From assembly GCF_010093535.1 (NCBI RefSeq), contig NW_022985179.1, positions 872,395 to 936,394 on the forward strand: 64,000 nt of DNA, in the 5' to 3' direction. Of this stretch, positions 36,517 to 48,824 are shown one piece after another. Position numbers and translations under genes: made by a program. Below the pieces are notes generated by a model. The model did not search any database and had not been told where the DNA came from. It saw nothing but the letters and a program-made list of their open reading frames with translations. Every line of letters begins with the position of its first letter. Position 1 is the first letter of the stretch. Source of the DNA: Lindgomyces ingoldianus. Taxonomy: Eukaryota; Ascomycota; Dothideomycetes; Pleosporales; Lindgomycetaceae.

Positions 36517-39500
36517 GCAGGATGCATTCCTCACAGTTTTCTCCACCATCTTGCATTGTATCACGCACCATTTTTTCATGGTGTCACGCGAAATCTTCAG
36601 AGAGTTGGGTCTACTTCACCGATATAATTATAATCTTAGGATGGGGCCTATGAGGGCTGTGCGAGAGATGCATTGGTCGACAACAGATCTAGACTATCGT
36701 ATTCAATGCAAATGGAGTGTTGACAATGCATCGCATTTTCCAATTGGCATGGTGGCACCAACAACACCGTATGCAAGATGGGCTCAGCTCATATGCAAAA
36801 GAATGTTCTTCCATCCACGCCTTCCCACAATGTGTTCTGAGGAGCCGCAGATTTGTAGGCGGCTCACTGCTGAATCTTGAGATACCTTTGCGGCTGCCCA
36901 CGACAAGACGCACGAAAGGATGGAGCTTGGCGGACCCACAGTCCGTCCAATCCTCGTCTTGTCTGAAATTGAGTCTGCGTGTCATTCGGGTGTTCGCGAG
37001 ACGTCGGAGCATCCTCAGATACGTGCGAGGACCAATTGGCCCAACTCGGTTGGAGGAGGTTGTACAACCACAGCTTTGGGTATCCGTCTCGAGCCGAGAA
37101 AGGAGGCGTTTATCAGGCGCGCAACAATCTGGCAGGGAGTTGGGCAGCACGGTGCTAGGGAAATCCTCCGAGCTGCATTGGCACACAGCTGACCGGACAG
37201 GCGATGCCGAGACGGTCTGAAAATGGCAGCAAGGAAAGGTGAACTGTGGACAGCGCATAAAGAAGACGCATTTGAGTGCTGGAAAAAACGAAAGGCCTCA
37301 CAAACGATTGGGTGATGGATACCGCTGAACAAAGTTATCACACCGCCTTCGTCCTCATGTGACCTTTCCGCGGCGACCCCTGAGCCTGCCGCGCTGAGGC
37401 CTGCCCCCACAATCTCCAGCCAGGATGAGAAATCCTGCTGGTGCGGGCTTCTGGAAGCTCTGGAGCACGCGACGGCCTGCATTGCATTTGCATGAAGATG
37501 GACATCAGCTTCACTTTGGGGTCACCAAGATGAAGACGGCACCCTGCATCATCTCAGCATGTCGCTGCGATTTCCTCTTTCTGACTGAGGTGCGCAAAGG
37601 GCGAACAGGCTGGGGGAGTTTCAAATTTCTCGTCACTCAAAACTATTCTGCAAGCGAAAACGCTGGGTCGGCTGTCGGCGGCACACCTGTGAGATCAGCG
37701 TGGGATCCCTGCCGATCGTTCTGAACTTAAACCACACAGGCGGCTCCTCCGTTTCAAAAAACATGATGACACCGACGCCACGTGTGCTGGCAGAATAAGG
37801 GAGCCCTCAACGCTCTACGCGACTCATTGGCGCTGTGTTTGATAACTCAGCTCATCATTCACGACTCTTGTCGTCTTGTCGTCTTGTCCCTTTCGCGGTG
37901 CGGACGACGTAATCCAAGGTGCCGGCAGTATTACCCGGGCTGACCATTCGACGGCACAGTCATCGGCGAGGGAGCGGCACGAGGAGGGACAACAGGAGTG
38001 CGGCCACGATAGCAACAGCCATAGTCACAGAACAGGAAAGCAAAGCAAGCGCCGGTTTTGGGGAGCCTGAGCGCATCCGTATACGTAGGGCATAGACATG
38101 AGGTGAGGTTCCGTCTCGTACTCGTACTTGTTTCGATAGTTGCCATGAGACAGACAGGGCAGGGTTAGAATGGCCAAGTCACTTTGGAGTGACTGGCTAT
38201 TATTATCTGCCCAAGAAGGATTACGGGCACACAACACAAGCCTCAGCCTTGTTCGTTCAGGAATGTGGAGATCTCCTCCGCTTCGGAAGGCACGGCGCAC
38301 AAGAATTGCGACTTGTCACTTCTTGACTGAGCACATATTTGGGGGCAGGCCAGGAGTAGATCCTTCGGACAGGGGATACTTGGCCTTCGACAGCCAGTCC
38401 TGCTTCTGCGCGCTGGAGCCCCTCACACCGATCACGATCCGCCGTCCAGGCGGTGCATGCAGAGCCGGTGAGCGACAAGGCGCGCTTATTCAGCGGTAAA
38501 ATGAAGACGCTGTGCGCGACCAGGGGGGTTAGTAAATTGAACCTTCGCATGTTCGATGCGTGGCTAGCAAGTGGGCGCGGGCCTAATTGCGACGGAGATT
38601 TTCAGATGGAAATTTGGGTGGGTCGGGGGGGGGGAGAGAAGGAAGCGCCGTCCAGACGTCATGGAGGACGTTTCACTCTCCCGCAGGCCGCAGTTCGGCC
38701 CAGGATTTGGACAGCACACGTCTCCAGACTAGGCACGGACGAGCCAATGGAAGGTGGCCTTGTCCGCGCCGATGGGGATTGATAGCCGTCCGACACGAGA
38801 GGAGCCCAAAGTCCAATGAACAAAGGCGGGTGAGGACCGGAGCGGTGCAACGGCGGGACTCTCGTTGTGGCCTGACCTGGCGCCAGGACTGATTTATTGT
38901 GTGATGCGCTGCTGAGTGGTGAGGGAGGGTCTCGCTGGACGGCGTCTCCTGTTGTTGTAATTGGAAGACACTGGCGGAATGCGGCTGCCCTCAGCGCGCA
39001 ACAGGCAGGGGTGATGGGGCTCCTGGCTCTGGAAAGACTCAAGAGCGCCGCTAGCGTCGCTCGCCCGGCCAAGATTTGGTGGTGGCCGTTGGGAGCAAAA
39101 AGGTACGTGACGGTACTTCAAGGGGAATGGTCATCGCATTACTGGTCTTTACTCTCTCCCTCACCGACAACTGCCCTACACTCTGCACTCTGCACGCTTT
39201 TATATCCCCTCGTCCTTAATTGCGTTGCGTCTTGTCCGGATACAGACGTGCTGCCTTCTGCCTTCTTCGACCCCCACGGCTGGGCTCGTGCAACCACGCA
39301 CTCGTTCCCTCTCTGCATTCACCCCTGCTCTGCACCTTTCGCAGCCCTGCAAGAAATAATCTACCAGCTGACTCCCCGCCATCGGGCTCTGCAGCTTCTG
39401 CATCACTGACTGCAAGTACTTGCATTTACTGCATTTCTTCGCGCAGCGCGCTTCCAGTGCCCGGCCCAGCTAGGCCACAAAACCACACCCCACACCTTGT

Positions 39501-39607
39501 CCTGCTGAAAGACCACAACGATGCATTGTCACCGCTGAGCCCCTCCCCCTCCCCCCTTGAACCTCTTTTCCGTATAATAGCAGCAAATCCGACTATTCTG
39601 CACATTC
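36517..39607. other. Intergenic and long 5' region of phospholipase C
   Basis: About 3.1 kb. Overlapping ORFs on both strands at 36689-37482 cancel each other as evidence and have no motif. From about 37.8 kb the sequence is richer in G and C, with pyrimidine-rich tracts typical of fungal promoters. TGTCGTCT repeats in tandem at about 37866-37886. A TATATC element at about 39200 could be a core promoter for the gene at 39701. Confidence 0.45.
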
Positions 39608-39654
39608 ATGTCTCCCCCCCCCCCAAAGCCATGACGGAGAGCATCACAAATTAG
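39608..39654 (+). promoter_or_regulatory. Two overlapping uORFs in the phospholipase C leader
   Basis: uORF1 is ATG at 39608 to TGA at 39634 (MSPPPPKP). uORF2 starts at 39631 inside that stop as ATGA and ends TAG at 39654 (MTESITN). The main ATG follows at 39701. uORF1 contains a run of 11 C residues (39614-39624). If the transcript starts upstream of 39608, both would precede the main frame and could limit its translation. The uORFs are seen in the sequence; their effect is inferred. Confidence 0.5.
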
Positions 39655-39700
39655 GTGGCCTCGCGTTTACTCACCACCCACAACCACCACAACCACCGCC

Positions 39701-42700
39701 ATGTCACATTCGACCACCTCACTCCACGCATCGCCCGTCCTCCACGGCGAACGCCGCCCCCGGATGCCGTCACCGCAACCTTCTTCTTTTGGCCGCTATG
39801 CTAGCAAACACGTATTCACCTCTGCCGTGAGCATTCCCTCATCGCGCGCCAGCCCCGCATCCAATCCCTCCAACATGGGAACAAACGGCTCGCTCCAGTC
39901 CACTCCAGAGGGCATGGTTCCTGTGTCGCACTCGTCGCTACCAATTCCTCCCTCATTGAACCTGCCCGAGTCTATGATGTACCATTACCAGCCTCCAACT
40001 TCAAACCCGCTCACGTCGTCCCCATCCGCTATGTCCGAGGCTTTCAGCAAGGGCTCCGGCCTAATACGAAGAGCCTCGCGTGGCGCCCAAGGAATTCCGA
40101 GCAAGTTCCGACGGAACGGTTCCCACGCACACCGCGATACTAGCTCGGGTCCGGTTATTATGAGGAGGCGGAGTGATAGCAGGACTGCGGCAGATGCGGC
40201 AATGGACGTATCTGACCTGGATCTGAATTTTGAAGAAGAAGAGGCGGTAGAGGATCTTGGCGCATTGAGCCCTGACCCTGTCCATGGCCTTGGAATTACA
40301 TCGGATGCGAACAACAGAAGCTCAATACCAGACGCAACCGTTGTTGGCCCCAAGCGCAACTCGAGACTCGAACAGGGCACTCTCCTGAAGAAGATCACTA
40401 AAAAGGACCGCAAAGATATCAATCTCCGCCTGGATCTTGACTCCGCCAAAGTGTACTGGGACCTGTCGCGACCTTCCAAGACATTCTACATTGACGATGT
40501 GCGCGAAATCCGGTCTGGTCCGGAAGCGAGGCATTACCGAGAAGAGTGCAACTACTCTGAGGCATGGGAGCCATATTGGTTCACCATCGTCTATACCGAT
40601 ACGACCCGCTCAAAAGGCAAGATAAAGACTATGAACTTGGTAGCACCAGATATTGGGACCTTCAACTTGTGGACTCGCACCCTTGACACAGTCTCTCGCA
40701 ACCGAATCGATCTCATGGCTGGTCTTCTTGGGTTCGCCGAGAAGAGCGCAAAGCTGGTTTGGCGACGAGAAATGAAGAAACGATTCAATAGAGCTGAACA
40801 CTCAGAACATGATGAGTCAATGGATCTTCCAGGCATTGTCCAGCTTTGTCGCAGTCTGCACATTAACTGCTCCGAAACGACCCTACGCGCATATTTCGGC
40901 AAGGCCGACAGCGATCACACGGGCAACCTCAACCAGGCGCAGTTCCTGTACTTTGTCAGGCGACTTAAGGAGCGCAAGGACATCAAGGCTATCTATAAGA
41001 CACTTGAGTCTCACCATCACTCCGAAATTGACCAAGACACATTCTTCAAATTCTTGAAAGAGCAACAGGGAGTTGATGTCGACGCTGACATTTCGCAATG
41101 GGCATCCGTTTTCGAGAGATGTGCACGTGCATCGAGACCCAAAGCAACTCCATCCAATGGCGGGGAGATTCCCATCCCACTGACTATGAGCTTCCCTGCC
41201 TTTCAGACATTCCTCACCTCACCCGCGAACCCCGTATTTCTGCCTGCGAATTCTACCCTACAGCATAACCGTCCTCTAAATGAATACTTCATCTCAAGCT
41301 CGCACAACACCTACCTGCTTGGCCGTCAGGTCGCAGGCGAATCTAGCACCGAAGCGTACATCACTGCCCTCCAGAAAGGCTGTCGATGTATCGAGATCGA
41401 CTGCTGGGATGGTGGCGATGGCAGGCCCATCGTGATGCACGGCCGCACTTTGACCAAGAGCATCTTATTCTCCGACACTATCAAGGTCATCAACAGATAT
41501 GCCTTCAGCGAATCTCCATATCCTTTGATTCTCTCTCTCGAAGTTCACTGCTCTCCTGAACAACAAGCCCTCATGACCAAGACTATGATACAGGAGTTTG
41601 GTGATAGTCTTCTCCTCTACCCTCTAGATTGGGAGTCTACAATTCTGCCATCACCGGAACAGTTGAAGGGTAAAATTCTGATTAAGGTTAAAGCTGCAGC
41701 TGAGGATCTCGATGCTAAAGCATTGACAAACGAACTGACTAGTCGGAAACGTGAGCTCAGCTTCAGTTCACCATGGTCCCGCCCAGTGCAGCTCAACGAC
41801 AACATTGTCCCGAATTCGCCACTCATCTCTAGCCCACCTTCGATGAGCCCACCAGAACGCGCAACCACCTTCTGGACGTCACCTCGAACGTCAACTACAT
41901 CCACTAATGCCACAATGCCAACGTCGGCTCTCATGAGCTCTGCAGAGGACAGCGACAGCCCTCAGCTAACGCCCGGGGAGGATTCTAAAAAGAAGAAGAA
42001 GAAGACGTCTACCAAGACCAGCAATATCATCAAGGTGCTCGGCGATCTTGGCGTATATACTCGGGGGATCAAGTTCTCGGATTTCAAGTCTCCCGATGCC
42101 AATACTCACAATCATGTCATCTCCTTTGGTGAGCGCATGTTCGATAGATGTTGCCGCCCTGGCTCGCAGACGAAGCAGTTACTGGAAGAGCATAACATGC
42201 GCAGTCTTATGCGTGTGTATCCCGCTGGCCACAGGATCAATTCGTCTAACTTCGAACCTCTGAAGTTTTGGAGACGCGGTGTCCAGATGGCCGCCACAAA
42301 CTGGCAGACATACGACCTTGGTCAGCAGCTTAATGAAGCCATGTTCGCCGGTGGGAACGATCGAACGGGATACGTTCTTAAGCCCGCCGAACTACGTCTT
42401 GAGGATCCGACTCCGGTTGTTGGTCATAAGAGGGCGCCTAAGCAGCGTGTTAGATTTGCAGTTGAGATCATCTCTGCTCAGCAGCTTCCTCGTCCACGGG
42501 GCCTAAGCCCCGAAGCAAACATCAACCCGTATGTGGAGTTCGAAATGCACTGCGCTGAAGATAATGGCCCCAACGCCACTGGAGTTGGTGGCCAAGATGC
42601 TTCTGCTCGTAACGGACTTTCTGGAATCGGCAATCCGGTTAAGAAACGCACGCGCATCGTACAGGGCAACGGATACAACCCCGAGTTCAATGACAAGATC

Positions 42701-43159
42701 ACGATGACACTCACTACACGATACCCTAGCCTTGTTTTTGTGCGATGGTCCGTGTGGAATTCAATTAATGCGCGCGATACCAACCACGCTCCGTTGGCTA
42801 CTTTCACTGCTAAACTCAGTAGTCTGCAGAAGGGCTACAGGCATCTCCCTCTTTTCGACTGCAATGGCGAACAATACCTGTTTTCTACATTGTTCTGCAA
42901 AATTGAGAAGGAGGACTTTGTAGTTGTCGACGTCGATGACTCGATTCCGGAGCGTGCCGGGTCCAGAAAGTCTTCGGTGGAAGCTACCAATCCCCAGCAC
43001 GAACCGACCAACCCGCAAGGCGGCGGCCGCAGCATCTTCAGGAAACTCCTCAGCCGGAACCCCAGTGAGCGCAAAAAACGCAAGGAAGAACGCAACAACA
43101 GCGAATCCAAGGAATCGGATTCAAGCTTCCTCAGTCGCAGTAGTACTATCGAACGATAA
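39701..43159 (+). CDS. plc1: Phosphoinositide-specific phospholipase C, delta type
   Basis: A single uninterrupted frame of 1152 aa. After a Ser/Pro-rich N-terminus of about 220 residues comes a PH-like domain (GTLLKKITKKDRKDINLRL ... VREIRSGPEARHYREE). EF-hand-like helices follow (LRAYFGKADSDHTGNLNQAQ). The catalytic X domain begins near 520, with the catalytic His pair H535 in SSSHNTYLLG and H580 in IVMHGRTLT, plus CIEIDCWDGGDG. The X-Y linker is Ser/Thr-rich with a KKKKKK patch. The Y domain follows (GVYTRGIKFSDFKSP ... SNFEPLKFWRRGVQMAATNW), then a C2 domain (VRFAVEIISAQQLPRPRG). It cleaves PIP2 to IP3 and diacylglycerol at the plasma membrane in calcium-dependent signalling. The long disordered N-terminus and basic tail are typical of filamentous fungi. 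The start ATG sits in ACCGCCATGTC, a good context. Confidence 0.96.
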   Translation: MSHSTTSLHASPVLHGERRPRMPSPQPSSFGRYASKHVFTSAVSIPSSRASPASNPSNMGTNGSLQSTPEGMVPVSHSSLPIPPSLNLPESMMYHYQPPTSNPLTSSPSAMSEAFSKGSGLIRRASRGAQGIPSKFRRNGSHAHRDTSSGPVIMRRRSDSRTAADAAMDVSDLDLNFEEEEAVEDLGALSPDPVHGLGITSDANNRSSIPDATVVGPKRNSRLEQGTLLKKITKKDRKDINLRLDLDSAKVYWDLSRPSKTFYIDDVREIRSGPEARHYREECNYSEAWEPYWFTIVYTDTTRSKGKIKTMNLVAPDIGTFNLWTRTLDTVSRNRIDLMAGLLGFAEKSAKLVWRREMKKRFNRAEHSEHDESMDLPGIVQLCRSLHINCSETTLRAYFGKADSDHTGNLNQAQFLYFVRRLKERKDIKAIYKTLESHHHSEIDQDTFFKFLKEQQGVDVDADISQWASVFERCARASRPKATPSNGGEIPIPLTMSFPAFQTFLTSPANPVFLPANSTLQHNRPLNEYFISSSHNTYLLGRQVAGESSTEAYITALQKGCRCIEIDCWDGGDGRPIVMHGRTLTKSILFSDTIKVINRYAFSESPYPLILSLEVHCSPEQQALMTKTMIQEFGDSLLLYPLDWESTILPSPEQLKGKILIKVKAAAEDLDAKALTNELTSRKRELSFSSPWSRPVQLNDNIVPNSPLISSPPSMSPPERATTFWTSPRTSTTSTNATMPTSALMSSAEDSDSPQLTPGEDSKKKKKKTSTKTSNIIKVLGDLGVYTRGIKFSDFKSPDANTHNHVISFGERMFDRCCRPGSQTKQLLEEHNMRSLMRVYPAGHRINSSNFEPLKFWRRGVQMAATNWQTYDLGQQLNEAMFAGGNDRTGYVLKPAELRLEDPTPVVGHKRAPKQRVRFAVEIISAQQLPRPRGLSPEANINPYVEFEMHCAEDNGPNATGVGGQDASARNGLSGIGNPVKKRTRIVQGNGYNPEFNDKITMTLTTRYPSLVFVRWSVWNSINARDTNHAPLATFTAKLSSLQKGYRHLPLFDCNGEQYLFSTLFCKIEKEDFVVVDVDDSIPERAGSRKSSVEATNPQHEPTNPQGGGRSIFRKLLSRNPSERKKRKEERNNSESKESDSSFLSRSSTIER

Positions 43160-46100
43160 CCTCCTCTTGGGGAAGTCCAACCACCCCTCTCGATGACGAC
43201 GACTCTTGTCTGTATCTTCATCGCATTATTCCGAGCAAGGATCTACCTTCTTGTATCATACATTTTCATTTGTTGACCAGGCTTTCGACGATGGTGTTTT
43301 TTTACGGAGTTTCGGAATCATGAATCCAGCATATATTGACACACGTTTGATACCAAACCCTCGGGAGCGGGTACCTCGATCCGGATACCGCTTTCGGGCA
43401 TCCCACGGCGCGTGCCCAACAATAAACCCAACGAACAGGGACGGAACATCTCATCTTTTTTTTTTTTCTTTTACCAGCGATTGGGCCAAATCAAATCATT
43501 GGGTGGCTATCTGTAACATTACAAAACCTGCTTTTTATCGTTCTTGTGCCTGATCTCTTTCCACCCACTACGTTTTGTTGTTGATTTTTTGGCCGCCTCC
43601 CCGATCGTTTAGGAAACGATTATACCCCCTCCATCTACCGTTTTCTTTTTGCTGCGAAATTTCGTGCTAACGTTTTGTGTTGTGGGTTTGGTAAAGAAAT
43701 TCTGTCGCGGGCGTATATGCGTTGGGATCAAGGTTTGTCTAAACACGCATCCTGGAGGCTTGGGAAACATGAATATCCTATAGATTTTCCTTTTTTCTTT
43801 TCCTTGTGGCAAAGGGGTTCATAGCCCGGCCCGAGGTACTCCCTGTACTTTTCCACCCTCTTTCCTTTGTATCACTCTGGGTGGATTTGTGGTTTGGCGG
43901 ATAGTATGGGGCATGGAAGGATGGAAACGACAACGGCTGGCTGGCTCCCCCAACACATTTCCCCCCACGGTCTTTCAACGAGCGAAGGGCTTAATTTCTT
44001 GGGTGGCTACTTGTCCGTCTTATCTCTGATTTTCCGTTTTGTGTTCTCTACTCACCCAAATTTTTTTCCCTTTCTCGGAAGTCGCTTTGTCGATGAACAA
44101 TGCCATCATCGAAGGCAGACATATCGCATATGCGGGACACAGCAACAAGCGACATGTGCACTTTTCAAAGCGGGTATGGAAATTTGTACTGTACGTGCTG
44201 TAGGCATACAGACTACAGACAGATTCATCCCTCATTCTCTCTCTACACTTCACTTCCTCACTTCTATTACTTTATCTTACAACTTTCATCAGCCTACAAG
44301 GAAGGGCAATGGAACTAAATGGCGTTTTTGGGGGGGCTACAAAAGTAGTCGGTTGATAGAAATGATACCTCTCGCACAAGACCTCGGGCGCGGTTCTTGA
44401 GTGAGACTTCTCGATGCCTTATTTGTTTTTCTATTAGATATTGTGCTTGTGATCTGATTTTTGCCTGTGGAATCGCGTCATGTAGGAGAGATGCAAACAT
44501 CCGAAACATCGCCAACCTATCCTAGGGATTTATGGATGCCACATAAAAAAAGGCAACGGCCATACCCTCATAGACGTACGCTCGGCGTCAAGAAGAAGCA
44601 AAAAGAACGAGAAATAGATCATGTCCCAATTTCTCATCTGATGTCGATCAAATGTCGCCATCCCGTCTTCCCCGCGCCAGCCACTGCATGCACGGCATGG
44701 CCCACTCACTCAACGGGCTGGACTCAAGCCCCTAATTTAGATGCGCACCCGTTGTCTCCAGAATATTTGCTTTTCCTATGTACAGCACTGACCTTTTCCC
44801 CCGGAGGCTTTCACATTTCACTAGGTAAAACGAAAGCTGACGCTTATGTCCGTCTAAAGAAATATTATACAATAGATACGATGATGAACGATGGACGGAT
44901 GGAGCTAGAACGGAGGGGATCAGTTCGATAGTTCAGTGTACGTAACTATCGTCCTCAGAGGCGAAGTAATTGCTGCTATGTCAATGCCAGCGCCAGCGCA
45001 ATGCACAGCGAGTCATTTGATACGTACGGTGAGGCTTCCTATCTCCTACGAGTATTCGCAACTTCCGAGCGTGCGTGCGTGCTTGCGTGCGGACGGGCGC
45101 GTGTGCTGAGATTCTGCGCACTGCATTCAATCCTGCACGCAATACTTGAGGCTTTCACATTATGTGCGTGCGTGCGCGCATGAAGGTGGCTTCGAACTCG
45201 GGCTCGGGCTCAGGCTCGGGTTCAAATAGGCTTTGAGATTGGCCTTTTGCTTTTTTCGATGCTGGCAGTCCTGGTCGAGCCGCGAGACTTGGCTGAGGTT
45301 GAATATGGAGAAGATATACTTGTTTCACGACATGTGCAGTTGGAAAGGAGGTCTGATATTGAAGGTCTTACAGCGTTGTATCAATATCAATAGCTTTCGT
45401 GCACCCCCTCCTCCCTCTAAGGTGGGGAAAAGGAAGGCTGAAGATGGAGAGGGAGGTGTTGATGGTGTTGATGGTGCAGACGCTCACTCGCTTGCCGACG
45501 ACTCAAGGCTGGCTGTGACTTGCATGAAAGGCACAATTATTTCGATGAGATTGCATTGGATTACACAATCGCTGATGCAGGCTGCGTGAGAAAGACGCAG
45601 CTGAATTGAAGCAGCGAAAACATCTGATTGTGGGTTTCCGAAGGCGTGAAAATAGTCGAAAGTGGGGTGGGGAGTCGGTAAGCATGCACTGTGTGTGATA
45701 GATCCCTCACACGCGCAGGGGAAATTATGCGAGTAAGAACATGCTTCGCCGCACAGAAGGAGCGGAGCCCTGCCTGTTTGCTGCGTACGCATTGAGAACA
45801 CCACCGAAGTTAACCCGCGAAAAGTCGAAGAACGACAACTCAGCTCAAGAGACCCACCTTCTGCATACAGTGCGAAAAGCGATTGAATGACAGTGTATAT
45901 TTACGGTACACAATTGCCATAAACGGATAAAGGACAAGGTGACACAGCGTTCCAGTGAAGGGGCCCTTGTGCATATAGATTTCAGGCCCCATCATCTGAC
46001 AAAGATCAGGCCCTTCGGAAACTGGCTGCCGCAGTCGTGTGTGCAACTACTCGAGATAGGTATGTTGTTGCTCCAAAGGCTGCATAGAATCTTAGGCGAT

Positions 46101-46698
46101 ATCTCCGATTCGCTCGACCGATGCCTTAAAGCCTTGGAAGATTACGTTGTCAGAAAAGCCGTTATCGAGATTGTGCCTTGGTGAAGGAGACGAGTGGGAT
46201 ACGCTGGGATGCGGTGTGATAATATGCGGACCCAGGTTGGATTTAGACAATCAATCTTGAACTGACGAGTTTGGCGTTTGATCTAGCATGTAATTGTAAG
46301 CTGATGTATTGTTTCTGAGCAGCTCGTACCTATATTAACAGATATGTTAATAGAAGTTAGGCGGGCCGTTTCAAACCTCGGGCATGCAGCTAAAGCCCAA
46401 GTAGTTTTCTGCATAACCGCAGTTGACGCTCAATAAACCGAGGTCACAAGATCGTTCACTTCAGCCTGGATATTGTGGTTCCTTCGCAGTTTGGGGGCTG
46501 TCGTAAAGGCAGGGGTCGCATCCCCGGAAAAGTTTGATCTCAACCGCGGTATCGTGCGGATGCGGAGGCTTGTTCAATGCAAGGTAGGGTGCGAAAAATA
46601 ATTGGTGAAAAAAAGCGGATAAGCGGCTTCGAGGAAACCTGTTATAGCACGTTTGCTCCAGCTTGACGATCAGTGCAAGGGAAACAGTGTCCCTGAAA

Positions 46699-46755
46699 TC
46701 TGAATTGTAGTCTGAATTGTAGTCTGAATTGTAGTCTGAATTGTAGTCTGAATTG
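46699..46755. repeat. 12-bp tandem repeat, 4.75 copies
   Basis: TCTGAATTGTAG is repeated exactly four times (46699-46746) and followed by nine bases of a fifth copy. It is in non-coding sequence and has a perfect period, so it is a small minisatellite that probably varies between strains. Confidence 0.9.
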
Positions 46756-48648
46756 CATGCAGTAGGTGGCCAGAGATGCGCCAAAACAGGTTATGCGACG
46801 AGAAGGTTGTGCTTAAGCGAGGAGGTATCATGTTCTCGGAACCATGGAATACCTATGACTCCGGATACTCCTGGAATGGATTTTGGTCCTCAGCTGGTGT
46901 TGCACCGCGCGACTGCAAATGTCCTCGGGTCATCTTGGTCAACATTGGCCGAAAAGTCCGAGAGGATATGAGTATTCTGTCAACATTCGCTGGCATGCAA
47001 TGCACGCGCAAGTGGAGCCGAACGCCATGGTTAACCTGGTAAATGTTTTTGAAGCTCTCTTCAATCTCGCCATCATCTGGCCATCGACAAGGAACTGCAG
47101 TTCGTGACAGCAGCTGTTGTGCACAAACCATACGTGCGATAATTTCCAACTTCGACGCTATGCATGCACCCCGCACCGGCGCTCCATGAACTGCAATTGA
47201 TCAGCCGGCCTGTCCCGCTTTGCACGTTGGTCTGACTCTGTGGAAACGTCTTCTTCAGCCGTCAAAATGCGTGTCCTGACGCCGCCAGCTGGGTCCGGAT
47301 GCATCCCGACCGGTCCGGCGATATTGCTCAGCATGGTCAACAAATTACTTTCGAGAAATGGCGTTGGAAGCATCCAGAACTTCTCGAGGTACCCCTATGT
47401 ACTTGGATGTACTTTAAGTTAGAGAAAGCCCGTCTACATCGAGACTAATGGAGAATTGTGACACGCTCAAGAAAGTATATATCACGTGATTTGAAGAAGT
47501 GGGGAAATCTTGACCTCAGAAGTTTGGAGAGACCTTGGACCCATGCTCTTTTGTCCGCGGGGCCAACAGCGTTCCACTCAAAAAATTATATCCTTGGCCA
47601 AGTATCCGGACTAATATCTTCCCCCTCCCCACAGCTCCAATGCCAGTCGACGTTGCTTCGAAAGGGCGGGACAGTGCGGGGAAAAAGGTTGCAGGCACGT
47701 TGTTTTAACGCAAACTTTTGTTTGTTGAGACTTTTAGAACCAGTGGATTGGATGTATTCCCCTCCGCTATTGCTTATTGGGCGAAAGCATGGCCAAATGG
47801 TTCACATTGCGTATTATTCTTTGCAGTCAACGCGAGCCCTCGCTAGCCCGCGAAGAGATGTCCAACAGGGAACACCGATCCAACTTGCAGACTGTCTGGT
47901 GTGAAAGAATACGGTTCGCATGTGGAGAGCGTGAAGAGTCAAGCGTTGGGTACCCCTAGATATCTCCGGTGTTCTGGGAAAGAGTTATATGGACATTGTT
48001 GAAGACGAGGCGAGGACACCAGTACCAGGCGGAAGTACTCCGTGGGCTGAAATGAGTCATTAGCAAGGAAAAAGAAAAGGTGCAGTGAACTCTTCCTAAC
48101 TCGTGCGTTCATCCTGTCCTCTGTTTTTCACAGAGCAGGCGTCTCAAGATCTCAAATGATCGTCCATACGCTACACCCAAGTATCCCTTTTGAACTCTGG
48201 GATATGACAGACGAGAATCCTGATCAAGATGGAGGGTGATTTGCGATATGGCTGCTTGTGCTCTTCTTGGATGAGGCTCCGCAGCAAGCTAGACAGGCGC
48301 GTGTCTTGTATGCAGCACAAAGCGTTAGACCCACGCGCGTCACATCGGAGTATACGCTGGACGCGTGAATATCACGACCCCACCAATTTCCAAATTCTCA
48401 TCGTCGTTGAAGAGTTTTCGAGAGGTGGGCGCGTAAACAGTTTCGCTGTTGAAAGTAGAACGGAAAAGACGAGGATAGTGGTAGGTGGATGGATGCCGTT
48501 TGTGAAGAGGGTCGCGCTTCGCCAAGCCTGGAAGCTCCGATTGCCGACATGATTTAGATGGACCATCCCACTTCCTTTGCACAACACCTCTGCCTTCAAC
48601 ATTTGCCCCTCCGCCTAGGAGCCTCCCCCCAAGCTCACTTCTGGGGCT

Positions 48649-48654
48649 TATATA
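48649..48654 (+). promoter_or_regulatory. TATA-like element of UPF1
   Basis: CTTATATAGGC contains TATATA 171-176 bp upstream of the UPF1 ATG, followed by C/T-rich tracts (CCCTCCCCCCCCCTC) that usually mark fungal start regions. The assignment is by position and sequence only. Confidence 0.4.
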
Positions 48655-48824
48655 GGCGCTTTGGCATGGTGTGAGGAACCTCTCTTACCCTCTTCGTATT
48701 CCCTCCCCCCCCCTCAACTGGGCAGAATTTACCCCTCAGAATTTCTCTCACTCTCAAATCCTCCAAAAGTCTTCGGAAATCTCCAAACCGTCGTCAGACG
48801 CGGTACACACCTCCACAAGCTAGT

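Larger units (their letters stand above)
43160..48824. other. Long gene-free region between phospholipase C and UPF1
   Basis: About 5.7 kb without a gene I can support. The first part is probably the phospholipase C 3' UTR. Local simple repeats include GTGC/GCGT runs near 45070-45100, a GGGCTC run near 45197-45225, GTTGATGGT repeats near 45456-45480 and the 12-bp minisatellite at 46699. Frames at 43867-44400, 44461-44931 and 47458-47904 are open for about 150-177 codons but have no motif and end without splice logic. A noncoding transcript is possible but nothing shows it. Confidence 0.45.

Noticed and set aside
36689..37482. Overlapping ORFs of 155-189 codons on both strands
   Set aside because: Several frames are open on both strands over the same bases, as expected from local composition. 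None has a motif or a splice pattern.
43867..44400. 177-codon ORF downstream of phospholipase C
   Set aside because: No motif, odd composition, and it lies in the likely 3' region of the previous gene.
48666..48674. ATG GTG TGA mini-uORF ahead of UPF1
   Set aside because: It lies only about 12 bp after the TATA-like element, so it is probably upstream of the transcription start.
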